A stretch of DNA of 29,527 nt from Phoronis australis (lineage: Eukaryota; Phoronida; Phoronidae), in the NCBI GenBank assembly GCA_002633005.1, contig NMRA01000044.1, positions 1,276,377-1,305,903 on the forward strand. The letters are read 5' to 3'. Both the position numbers and the translations under genes were made by a program. Shown one piece after another: positions 20,520-29,527 of the stretch; the first letter of the stretch is position 1; each line of letters opens with the position of its first letter. The notes under the pieces are model-generated. The model was not told the origin of the DNA. It saw nothing but the letters and a program-made list of their open reading frames with translations, and did not search any database.

Positions 20520-21851
20520 CAGTGTTCTCCACAACCTGTTTTGACTCTTCATTGCGTCAAGTTTGAATTTTGGTGTGATGAGTTCGGCTCACTTGTGTCG
20601 AGTTTAAAAACCTACGCAACGAGTCTGAAGTATTGAGGGATTAGTAATTTCTTAAACAAATTACAGTGAAAATACCCAAATTTAGGACAGTGAAAAAGTA
20701 AATATTTTGAACCGGTCCTAAATATTCGAAAGACGGCAAAATTGACGGTGTCCCAAATCTTAAAATTTATGCGGTTGGGTGCCGACGTTTTAATTTGCGG
20801 TTTTAGACCGTTTGAACAGCCTCGTGGATTTGTGATCGTTTTTGCTGACGAGAAATTCCTACAATATCCTCAAAGCATAAACAGCGATGTTACTGACTCT
20901 AAACATAATCGACTTACCAAACTTTTTGATAGGAAACATATATTGTGTAATACGACTTGACTGATTATTCCCAATATCCATTAGTGCTCAATGTATTCAC
21001 ATTAAACTGTCCGCAAAACAAACACAGACGACACAACTGCAGTTTGTGTAGCCCTGATTTGTTTCTGGGTCAGCTCACGTGACATACTTATGAGTCACTT
21101 GTCACTCAAACAGACCTTAGCGAAACAGCGTTCCAGCCAACGAGATACATGTAACTAAGGTCCCCACAGTCTTAGCTGGATTATGTTTCCAGGTGTTTAT
21201 TTGACAATTATAGAACTGTTGCGTTATCCGACTGGGGTATATTCATTCAATAAAAGTTTGGAATTGTTATTCCGAAACACAGCGCAATTTAACCGAGGTA
21301 CAGTCTACGTAGTTGTTATCACAAAACACCACCACGCGCAAGTCACTGTTCACGGAGCTGGGTTCACGTAGCTGGCTACAAGTGCGTTAGCTTCTTCGAC
21401 GCTAATTATGCTTTAATATAAAAGCGGTTTGTCCCTATAATCTCTGCCCGTGCATTCCCGGTACTGCTGTTGGAATTTTATCTGTCCTATGTTCACTCCA
21501 GCCCGATAGCAGAACCATCCGCTCTTGGATAAATTCAAATTATTTTTTAATATGCGCATATCCGGATTTAGATCGATCTCCGCTACGGGCCCAGGTTTCA
21601 TTTTACAAATCACACGCCATGAGTCAAACGACCCATGAAAGGGACCTTGTCTTTAGGAGTCCGAAATTCAGAACACTGTCCTAAATTCGGGAAATTTTAC
21701 TGTGGGACATTTTGAACTTTTGGTAGCAGTTCAATCGTTTATTTCAAGACTTAATGTACAAACTCCCCACGGTATAGACATTAACTTTTGAACACGCGTA
21801 CACAAGTTTTGAAATTCAAGTCGAGTTTGAATTTTGTTGCGGAGAACACTG
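20520..21851. mobile_element. Nonautonomous DNA transposon, 1332 bp, CAGTG termini
   Basis: The left end CAGTGTTCTCCACAAC (20520-20535) and the inverted right end (21836-21851) match at 15 of 16 bases. The 5-bp word AAGAG directly flanks both ends (20515-20519 and 21852-21856), as expected of a target-site duplication. A second inverted pair lies at nearly the same depth from each end: 20663-20692 (ACAGTGAAAATACCCAAATT...) and 21674-21703. No transposase frame is present inside. CAGTG ends are seen in hAT-like and Chapaev-like elements, but a 5-bp duplication does not fix the superfamily. The right end sits about 40 bp upstream of the fucosyltransferase exon acceptor. Confidence 0.6.
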
Positions 21852-21891
21852 AAGAGTCTGTTAACATAAAGTGTATCACTTTTCATTACAG

Positions 21892-23012
21892 ATGCAAGAG
21901 AAGCAAGAGATAATTCGTGTTATCTGTTCCTGGCCTGTATCTCTCGTCGGATCTGTAAACTGTCCATCATACTACTGGTAATTGTCCTTCTCCTGGTCGC
22001 ATGTTTCTGGTGGATAGCTCACTTGGCAGATGTAAAAAAGACACCGTTCCAACGGCAAGTTAAACTGAACCAGCAACGTTACCTAGACGGACGATGGCAC
22101 ACCACTAACACCAAAGTGCTGTCTGTATTTTTCCAGGGCAGGCTGGGTAACGAGCTGTTTCAATATGCAGCTGTGTTCTGTGAAGCCAGAGCGCAGAAGT
22201 TGCGGCCAGTAATCCCTACTAATCAAGAGCTCTGGGGCATCTTTAGCATATCTGCAGAGCCCGTCAGTGTTGCGAGATTAGGAATGATGACATTTAGGAG
22301 AGTCCGGGAAAAACTTTCCTGTGCATTTGACCCAGCCATAAATAAGTTGGACATGCGACACAATGTCCAATTGTACGGATATTACCAATCGTGGAAATAC
22401 TGCCATGATCATGCACATGAATTAAGACGAGAATTTCAGTTTGCCAATTATCTGGTGGAGTCGGCATTAACATTCCTCATAAAAAAGTTGAATGAGCGAA
22501 ATGTAACGACAAGTTCTTCAAAACTTGTAGCAGCCATCTCACAAGTCAGCATCAGCTCAGGTAAAAAGCTTGTCATTCCAGGCAGCAAGAAGTCTGTGAC
22601 TCTGGTAGGTATTCATGTGCGCCAGGGGGACATGGTTCACGACCCTCAGATAGTGAATTACGGCTACGTTACGCCCAACATATCATACTACGACAGCGCC
22701 ACCAACTACTTTCGCAGAAAGTACAAGAACGTGTTATTTGTCGTGTGCTCAGATGAGCCAAAGTGGGTGAAGCGTCACATGAACTACCAGGACATGGTTC
22801 TATCTGAGGGAAACAATAAGGAGATAGATATGACAGTACTCAGTCTGTGTGACCACACCATCATCTCCATTGGCTCATTTGGATGGTGGTCGGCATGGCT
22901 TGCCAACGGCGAAGTGCTGTACTACAAAGACTGGCCCAGGGCCAATTCCACCCTGGACACTCTGGTCAACAAGACGGACTACTTTCCACCGAGCTGGATT
23001 CCAATGAGCTGA
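21892..23012 (+). CDS. Galactoside alpha-1,2-fucosyltransferase (GT11), terminal exon
   Basis: The enzyme moves fucose from GDP-fucose to the 2-position of galactose on glycans in the Golgi. Acceptor TTTTCATTACAG ends at 21891. The exon then encodes a short basic cytosolic tail, a membrane anchor (LSIILLVIVLLLVACFWWIA, from about 21960), a stem, and a GT11 domain. Motifs in order are FQGRLGNELFQYAA (22129-22170), VGIHVRQGDMV (about 22603), FVVCSDEPKWV, and SIGSFGWWSAWLANGE (from about 22868). TGA is at 23010. Sequons NVT, NIS, NST and NKT are present. There is no in-frame ATG before the anchor, so the start lies in an upstream exon that I could not place. It must end with one base of carry-over. 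The 373 codons here already cover the usual catalytic length. The second Arg of the usual HVRRGD motif is Gln. The exact acceptor specificity is not readable. Confidence 0.9.
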
Positions 23013-25719
23013 CTGATGTGACAAGATAGGGTGGAAAATTGTCTTTTAAGTTTATTGATGTTAGCATAATATAGGGTTTAGAATTCTGCCAAGGGGTTAT
23101 ATATGATTAATTGTACGAAGAGTAGTGGTGTTACCTTCAAAATAGAGTGGTGAAGATTTTGACTTGGTTTACGTTAGCATTAAAACTGGGTTGAGAATTT
23201 GAGAGTTGGCTGATTGTAGAATCAGTAGAAGTCAACTTATATTACTGTAAACATTCGGGTTGATGCCAGTGCACATATAAGTACCTATCCCTACTTATGA
23301 TAGTGCCAAATGTTCTACTAAGCACTCACTTAGATATGAGAATCTTTAGCCAAACACTCACTGCTCAGGCTAGCACCCACCCGTAATTTAACTTCACCAA
23401 ACTGATTTTCAAAACAGCAATGCGCACTTTCAAATGCGGAAACTGGTTTAATTTTGAGTTGTAGCGTAATTTGTGGTTGTAAGTGAGGACAACAACATAA
23501 AAAATAATAAACAATAATTGCAACTGGTCTAATAAATGTGTATTAGATGTACACAGGTTCCTCATATGGGCTTATTGCACTGGTCACCTGGAATTATTTT
23601 TATGCTTTGTCAAAACATAGCTAAAGAGCCAGAGACCTTACTCAAGGGTCTAGCAGTGTGCTTCAGAGAGACTCGAACCCACAACCTTGAGTAAAGGAAG
23701 TGAATACTTATCCCACTAAGACACACTGCTTCCTCTGTACAACACAGGTCACAAGATTTTTTGATTGTGAAATATGCGCTGCATTATTCACTACCATTAT
23801 TACGTCATGTGGGTGGGGAACAACTCGCGCAATGTTTTTTGACAGAATTTTTTTCGATCGTTCCAAGTTACAACACTTGAAGCCTTAGATTTATTTATCT
23901 AACGTTGCATCTTCAAAGGCTTGGATGATCATATGGCGTGTCAGTCTTAGAAAGTCCCCACCCCCAGATTTACAGGCCAGTCAATTTAAGCGCCCCGGTG
24001 TCAACCCGAATGTTAAAAACAAGTCGAGGATTCTTAAGAATTGTATGAGTTGATTGGTGTTATAGAAAAAATGTTGAACTCTAGGGATTGGTTAACATTA
24101 GTATCATTCTATCCTGATGAAAATGCTTGGAAAGTCAAGTCACTCACTATAATGTGTGTAATTAATTATTTGTATTTCAGACAGAGTTCTCTTGGAGAAA
24201 GTGCTAGTGGGTATTTTGTGTGGATTACACATGCATTAAATGCATGTAAAATATTGAGAGGAATTGAAAAAATTCAAGAAATTTACATTCACACTAGTCA
24301 CTTACTTTTAAGTTAAACTGGAGTCAACTATTGAGGTAGGTAGGTTAAGTACAGGAATCACGGCTTGCTCCAAGAAAGCTGTCTCAAATCGTGTAATTTT
24401 GCAAATATATATCGGCTTATCAGGAATTTACAGCCTGGTGATGGCAGGTTATCATTGTACTTGTTAACCAAAATGGGAACTAATATATAGAGGGCAATTT
24501 ACACTTGTTACAAAGGGAATCTTTAATATTAAGGATTTCATAAACGTGAGTTACACAAGTTTGACTATTATCAAAAATGGTATTTCTATATTTATTTAGC
24601 AAACAGTGTGATGGACAAGTGAAATTTTTTGTCATATTTCTTCAAATAAATTTAGAGTGAGAAAACTTTTCTCTGACTATTACTAATGCGGTTTGAATAG
24701 TTGTGGATATCACATGGCGCACAGACATGTGATATGATTAATGGGGCTATGCACATGGTTTATTAACAACCATAAAGCAGAACTTAAGTCTTGGTGAAGA
24801 TCCACCTTGTGCTTCCAACTTGTGCCAGTTTTACCGTTACGTGTTCATTTTCAATTTCTACTGCTTAAAAGTAATTGATGGTTTTATTTTCGCCATAAAG
24901 TTCATATGGTTACATCGAAGCTCGGTTGCAATGAATGTGTTTGATAGGTCCCGGGAGGTTCAACTGCACATAATATATGTCTGCCTTTCAACAACTAGCA
25001 GACTAATGTAATTATTCTTAATTAATCTGGTCACCAACGGGTAATATATTGTTGAGACATGCAAACCTTAACGTCAACAGATTTCGCTGGAGCAATTTTG
25101 TAAACATCTTCAGTAGACTTGCCACACTTGACTTCATTCAAACAATAATTTCTACCTCTGTATGTTCCTATGGAAATAAGTTAATGAAAAAGCTAATGCT
25201 ACGATTGATTTAAGAAGAGCTTATAAATCATGTATTGCGTGTCTGTGAACCATTGCATTGAATTTCTGATGATTAAAGTGGGTGGATTTAAAGGAGAATG
25301 CCACCCAAAAAAACAACCTATTTTGTATCAATTTAGATTGAGTAGTTCCACTCGACAACAGCAAATTCAGTTGTTTTACCTGACGGCAGACGGAGAAGCT
25401 AAAATTAACCAATGGCGTAATCTGTTCAAACACAGTCTGTTCAGCCATTCACAACATGCTTACTGGTGTCAACTTATCGCTTGAATGCATCGTTTTACAG
25501 CAATAAATCATCAAATTTCAATGTAAAACCTTTACAAATACATCGAGTTCTTGAACAAACATGTTTTATTTTACTGTTACGGATTTATAGGTATTTGAAC
25601 GTATGGTAGCCTACAGAGTTTGGTCAAGGAGTGTGGACTCCTAGGTTCGGTTGGCCAATGAAATACAGACATGAAAGATATCTGTGTGTTGTACTTTTGG
25701 ACTTCCGATTTTTTCAGTT
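23013..25719. other. Intergenic stretch downstream of the fucosyltransferase
   Basis: This region probably starts with the fucosyltransferase 3' UTR (ATTAAA near 23177). It also holds the tRNA-like element at 23652-23730, a 10-bp stem with a 9-base loop at 24707-24735 (ATATCACATG / CATGTGATAT), and AT-rich filler. A 91-codon frame at 24041-24316 and frames on both strands at 25221-25484 have no splice context or family match. Confidence 0.4.
23652..23730 (-). repeat. tRNA-like sequence (SINE head or tRNA pseudogene)
   Basis: Read on the minus strand, the ends AGCAGTGTG and CACACTGCT pair over 9 bases like an acceptor stem. CTTA-GTGGGA-TAAG forms a D-arm with an A-box-like core. GTGGGTTCGAGTCTC carries a good B box (plus-strand 23670-23679). 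The anticodon arm does not fold properly and no anticodon can be called. That favours a tRNA-derived SINE or pseudogene over a working tRNA. No tail or target duplication was identified. Confidence 0.5.
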
Positions 25720-26810
25720 CTAAACACACAAAACGCACGTTATCCCAGCCAGTTCCTCGATCGGAACCTGATCAGGCGCATTGCAGCTGCCGGGACTGGA
25801 CATCATGAACATAAACCAGCTGTAATACCTGTAATACCTGTCACGGACAGGATCATTGGGGATATGCTGGTGCATTAATCCCCTCCCCAGACCATCCCCG
25901 TGACAGCAGAAGGCGCAGAACTCCAGGGCTGACGTTGCCTGTAAGCATTTGATTAGACAGCACTCGGGCACGGCCCTTCTTGTGACTCTTCGCAGCATGG
26001 CCATAAATAATACCGGCTTCGAGCAGGCGGCTGCCATCATTGAACTCAGCCAGCTGGGATGCAGTCTGCTCGTGGTTGCGTTTGCGAGCCAGCAGCTTAA
26101 CGTCAGCCGAATATAAGTAGAGGGGTTGGTTGGTGGTGCATGAGCCAGCGAGGTAATCTGCACGCTCATTAATCAAGACACCGGCGTGGCCAGGTACGAA
26201 AGACCAGATCACCACATGATGAGGGTGGCGTGATCGGAAGACACCCCAGTTGGCTGGGAGGTTTCCAGATTGAACTTTCATCAACACTGCCATGGAATCG
26301 GTGGCAAAGATAATGGTGTGATTCTCCAGGTCTAGGAGTGACAGCTTGGTTAGGGCTCGTTGTATAGCCTCAAACTCCATCCGCGTACTGCTTGTGGATA
26401 TATGGTGGCAGCCACTACCTTCCGCAATGACGTTGTTAGCACAGCGTATTTGATAGCCCCATCCCGCACGATTAGTTTCACCATCGAAGGATCCATCAGT
26501 TGCTACAATGATGGCATTAATACCGCCAAGATCACGCNGTTGCTACAATGATGGCATTAATACCGCCAAGATCACGCCATTGCTGACGGCACAATGCTTG
26601 GGCTACTCCAGGAGGCCATTCCCGAGCTTCCCTGTTGAAAGCAATGATGACATTCGGTTCCTCACCAAGTTCTTGTAGTGGCAGCCAAGCAGCAACTTGC
26701 GCGATCATGTGTTTGCCGATGAGACCCATGGTTGCGTTAACAGCAGCGACAGTCCACGAGCATCTGCTAACCAGCTTAAGTTGGAAACTAAACCTCCAAT
26801 CACGAAAAGA
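25720..26810 (-). mobile_element. RNase HI domain reading frame of a non-LTR retrotransposon
   Basis: The frame is open from 26810 on the minus strand (after TAG at 26811-26813). The duplicated 39-mer plus N at 26499-26577 throws it out of frame by 40 bases. Ignoring that duplication gives about 306 codons to a TGA near 25850. It contains a full RNase HI set: ATDGSFDG, RMEFEAI, ATDSMAVL, and VPGHAGV with NERADYLAG. The four acidic residues and the late His are present. The C-terminal part (LTGNVSPGV...) may continue after a frame change near 25905 into a frame with FCAFCCHGD that ends at 25720. RNase HI plus a cysteine cluster is normal for the end of a LINE pol protein, but no reverse transcriptase lies upstream. 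The piece is either 5'-truncated or a captured RNase H gene. Confidence 0.75.
26499..26577. other. Assembly seam: 39-bp direct duplication around a single N
   Basis: Bases 26499-26537 and 26539-26577 are identical, separated only by N at 26538. Removing one copy and the N restores the RNase H reading frame across the join. It is almost certainly an unmerged contig overlap and not biology. Confidence 0.9.
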
Positions 26811-26813
26811 CTA

Positions 26814-27295
26814 TACTAGCGACCCAAAGCAATAATGTGCACATAATTATTTTGGTGAATTAGCCACGAAACTGCAAATCTACTTACTTGTCGAGGGCCG
26901 CGAAGTCAAGTTGCCGTTTTACAAAGCCGTCAGGGCAAATTTGTAAGGTACAGATGTAAATAATGTATTTTTTGTATATCTAAATAAAGATTCCCCTAAC
27001 ATGTGACCATAGCATAAAAATCGAGTTATTATTTCACAACAGCTTTCAGTCAGCAAACACCAAATTAGCATGCGCTCACACGGCCTCGGTGCCTGATCAA
27101 TTACCTTATTGCATCTGAAGCCGACAACGCACTGGTTTATTTACAGCTGGCTGCTCAAACATTTGCACTCACGAATACTCCAAAGGCATTACAAATTGTA
27201 TCTAATGAGACAGACTTCATTTCATATTTATATAAGCATTGGTTAGGGTGACAATAATTCATTTTGAAACAGAACAGAGAATAATAAATGTCAAT
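26814..27295. other. Short intergenic stretch
   Basis: It contains an AATAAA at 26983-26988 and AT-rich sequence. No gene or structured repeat is seen. Confidence 0.4.
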
Positions 27296-27463
27296 ATGGC
27301 AACTCGCAATCCCAACTTAGATGAGAGCTCATCTGATGAAGACTTCGCAGGTAAATCGTTAAGTTTCACAAGCTATCAGTTCGAACCGGAATACAGTGAT
27401 CAAGAAATACTAGAGAAGCACCGTGAACATGCACAGGCAACAGGATGTAAGGATAGTTCTTTG
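27296..27463 (+). CDS. Possible first exon of a P2X7 C-terminal-domain-like protein
   Basis: The ATG at 27296 opens 56 codons, MATRNPNLDESSSDEDFAGK then SYQFEPEYSDQEILEKHREH, ending at donor GTAAGC in phase 0. An acidic N-terminus followed by 'Y-x-F-E-P-x-Y-(S/T)' is the usual opening of invertebrate proteins that carry the P2X7 intracellular (cysteine-rich, zinc-binding) domain without the channel. The diagnostic downstream W-C-x-C-G-x-C exon is not found in the remaining 2 kb. Such proteins are common, often multicopy and sometimes transposon-linked in marine invertebrates. The match rests on one short motif. Confidence 0.35.
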
Positions 27464-28426
27464 GTAAGCTGGCATTCGTTGGACTCACTGTCGACGATTG
27501 CCGGCCACAGACACGGAGATGTTTCACGGCCTCATACTTGCTATTAACAGCATACTTTTCATTCTTCACTACAGCAAGCCACTTCTTAAGCATTTATTTT
27601 GGACTCTCGAGGAAGTCGAAAAAACTACGGTAAAGTCGCGTGATTTTCGGACGGCCCGCCATTTTCGACCAAGAATAAATATTTACGAGATGAGTTTTTC
27701 ATAGTCCACGAAATTCGTACAAGGTCCAAAAACTGTTTTTCAAAGATCCTCGAATTTCGGACATTGTCATAAACATCAGAATTTTGTCCCGCGACTTTCT
27801 TACAAGGAAAATTTTAGATACGGTAATTTGGGATCGACGCAACTCCCGTGTCACTAAAGCGTTCAACGGATGATTACTACTGTATAACGCTCGAGTCCGA
27901 GAATCCGTATAACGGGTTTGTAATTTTTACCTTGTCTTGACGATGTCACGACCGTTACTCGATTGTCTTGCGGTTAGCTTGTGTTTGGCGCTTTAGCTAT
28001 GAAAAGAATCACCGAGTTCCGCCTAACGAAAATTTCTGATGAAAATACAAATAGGAAATACACCGATGGCTGCAACTTTTCGTTGTAGCGTAACATGTGC
28101 TCTGGTTTAAATAGGCCGTGCTGTTCGACTCCCGACTGTGACATTGAACATGCACGCCTGACATCAACTTGCGTGTTTACGAAACGTTTTTATTTTAAAA
28201 CGTCATGGCCTTTGCAAATGCCCAACTATCGCCGGACAATAAGTTTTGCTGCCACTTACCTGCATCCCGGCGAATGATTGAAATCTTCGTGCAGCCATTC
28301 TGGGCTTGCTTAATAATTTTGAATGGGACAGTTAGCAAGAAATGAGCCACCACTGACTAACATTCAGACATGCTTCTGACAAAGCAATTTTTGGGTTGAA
28401 ACGAAAATTTTTCATTAAAAATCTGT
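27464..28426. other. No recognisable gene
   Basis: If 27296-27463 is an exon, this is the start of its intron. A plus-strand frame at 28095-28277 contains several cysteines (MCSGLNRPCCSTPDC) but does not match the P2X7-type cysteine spacing and lacks splice sites I would trust. Confidence 0.35.
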
Positions 28427-28743
28427 TTGCAGTTCAAACGTCTTTCGTTTTTCAGTGTCTTCTTGGTAGTGCTCATTCGTGTAATGTGTTAAGCGGTGTA
28501 AGGCCCAACACTCAGAACGGCGCGCTGGCGCAGTGCCGCACACGCATTTGCTACAGGGGCACTGCATCCCTGCCTTAGTGTTGTNTTGCAGTTCAAACGT
28601 CTTTCGTTTTTCAGTGTCTTCTTGGTAGTGCTCATTCGTGTAATGTGTTAAGCGGTGTAAGGACCAGCACTCAGAACGGGGCGCTGGCGCAGTGCCGCAC
28701 ACGCATTTGCTACAGGGGCACTGCATCCCTGCCTTAGTGTTGT
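28427..28743. repeat. 158-bp duplication flanking a single N
   Basis: Bases 28427-28584 and 28586-28743 are copies that differ at three positions (in aaggcccaac/aaggaccagc and acggcgcg/acggggcg), with N at 28585 between them. On the minus strand each copy encodes QCPCSKCVCGTAPA, then RSEC, LHRLTHYTNEHYQEDTEKR. That is a cysteine-rich peptide of the sort seen in some uncharacterised transposon-linked proteins. The N makes an unmerged allelic overlap the simplest reading, though a true tandem repeat is possible. Confidence 0.8.
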
Positions 28744-29288
28744 GTAAGTGCCTGTACTATAACACATATCAAAAACTAATATACACCCACCTAACCACGC
28801 TTCACTACCCTTACAAATTCTCTATCTTTGATAATCATCACAGAGATGCAAGAATCTCGCTAAAGAAGCTAGTGTGATCGTGTGCTTCGCTTGCAATACT
28901 TGACCACACCTCTCGAAGTCTTCAGACTAGCGTGCTCGTGAGATTCTCACCCTTGCGGCCCTGGACGAAGACTAGGGTAGAGTTCAGTAGCTGTCTTGGG
29001 AATAGAAAAATCTAGCCAAAATCACGTTTTCAACTGAAAATACACAACATGTCACGTAATTTCATGAATTCTTGCTTGTTAGTGAAGTCCTAGCGTTACG
29101 AGCTTTACCCCTATGTAGACCTAAAAATATTGAATATGCGGCGACCTAATTTTGATTGATCATCCACTGGTCTGTGTACTTGTGGTCTTGTTAATTCGCA
29201 CCTTGTACCGTCTGAGGTACAACACCCTGGACTCCATGGTGTCCCGAGATTAAGATGAATCCCGACAACTGAGGACACCGGGACATGG
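28744..29288. other. No recognisable gene
   Basis: Mixed-composition sequence with only short chance frames. Nothing else can be supported. Confidence 0.4.
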
Positions 29289-29420
29289 GCGGCGCACCAT
29301 AGGGGACTGGGGGGCTATAACCTCCCACTTTTTTCAGTGCTACGCCATGCGTGGTCAATAGGCGATGCACCACAGAGGTCTGAGGGGGCTTTAGCCCTCC
29401 AATTTTTTCAGTGCTGCGCC
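29289..29420. repeat. Imperfect GC-rich tandem pair, period about 72 bp
   Basis: The segment 29289-29346 (gcggcgcaccataggggact ... ttttttcagtgctacgcc) recurs at 29361-29420 (ggcgatgcaccacagaggtc ... ttttttcagtgctgcgcc). Each unit has a G run, a C-rich stretch and a T6 run followed by CAGTGCT. A related C-rich block may be the one near 1711-1790. The family is unknown. Confidence 0.6.
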
Positions 29421-29527
29421 GCCCAAGCAGTACCCTGTGGCACTCGATCTCTGTCTGCGGCGACCATAAGAAAATCCTCCAATCATTTCGAAAAATGACA
29501 AGTCAGTTGAATCAGATTTGATAGTCG

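Noticed and set aside
21413-21613. 66-codon minus-strand frame
   Set aside because: It lies inside the inverted-repeat transposon and has no transposase-like feature.
25221-25484. Overlapping frames on both strands (75 and 84 codons)
   Set aside because: Both are open over the same bases, neither has splice context, and no motif is recognised.

Overview
The window is animal (metazoan) nuclear DNA. It has spliced genes with GT..AG introns and a split gene for the N-terminus of ATM kinase. It also carries a type II membrane alpha-1,2-fucosyltransferase, a ubiquitin protease, fragments of L1/Tx1-like and RNase H-bearing LINEs, a hAT transposase relic, a tRNA-like element and many short tandem and inverted repeats. 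The style fits a marine invertebrate, perhaps a non-vertebrate deuterostome such as a lancelet, hemichordate or echinoderm, but the sequence alone does not settle this. Two single-N gaps are each flanked by copies of the same sequence, so the text is a draft scaffold with uncollapsed contig overlaps.

Layout. 1-482: broken hAT-type transposase. 855-1140: repeat pair. 2350-8035 (+): six exons encoding the first 276 residues of ATM, with matching phases and an in-frame stop just before the start codon. 8036-11299: no recognisable gene, with an AT-rich tandem repeat. 11300-12540 (-): 3' half of a dead L1/Tx1-like LINE. 13051-15052: direct repeats of about 666 bp with recurring GCCATCTT and CCGGAAGT words. 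15273-19446 (-): a small USP-type deubiquitinase in at least three phase-consistent exons, with a likely first exon farther up and one linking exon not found. 18890-19031: a near-perfect hairpin inside an intron of that gene. 20011-20463 (-): two phase-matched exons of an unrecognised helical protein. 20520-21851: a 1332-bp inverted-repeat element with a 5-bp target duplication. 21892-23012 (+): last exon of a GT11 fucosyltransferase. 23652-23730 (-): tRNA-like element. 25720-26810 (-): LINE-type RNase H reading frame interrupted by an assembly duplication. 27296-27463 (+): a possible first exon of a P2X7-C-terminal-domain-like protein. 28427-28743: a 158-bp duplication around an N. 29289-29420: a GC-rich tandem pair.

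The genes do not form one pathway. ATM acts in the nuclear DNA-damage response, the fucosyltransferase in Golgi glycan capping, and the USP in ubiquitin removal. The main puzzle is that ATM, usually about 3000 residues, stops after exon 6 while other genes on both strands fill the next 21 kb. The options are a very large intron with nested genes, a partial duplication of ATM, or a scaffolding error.
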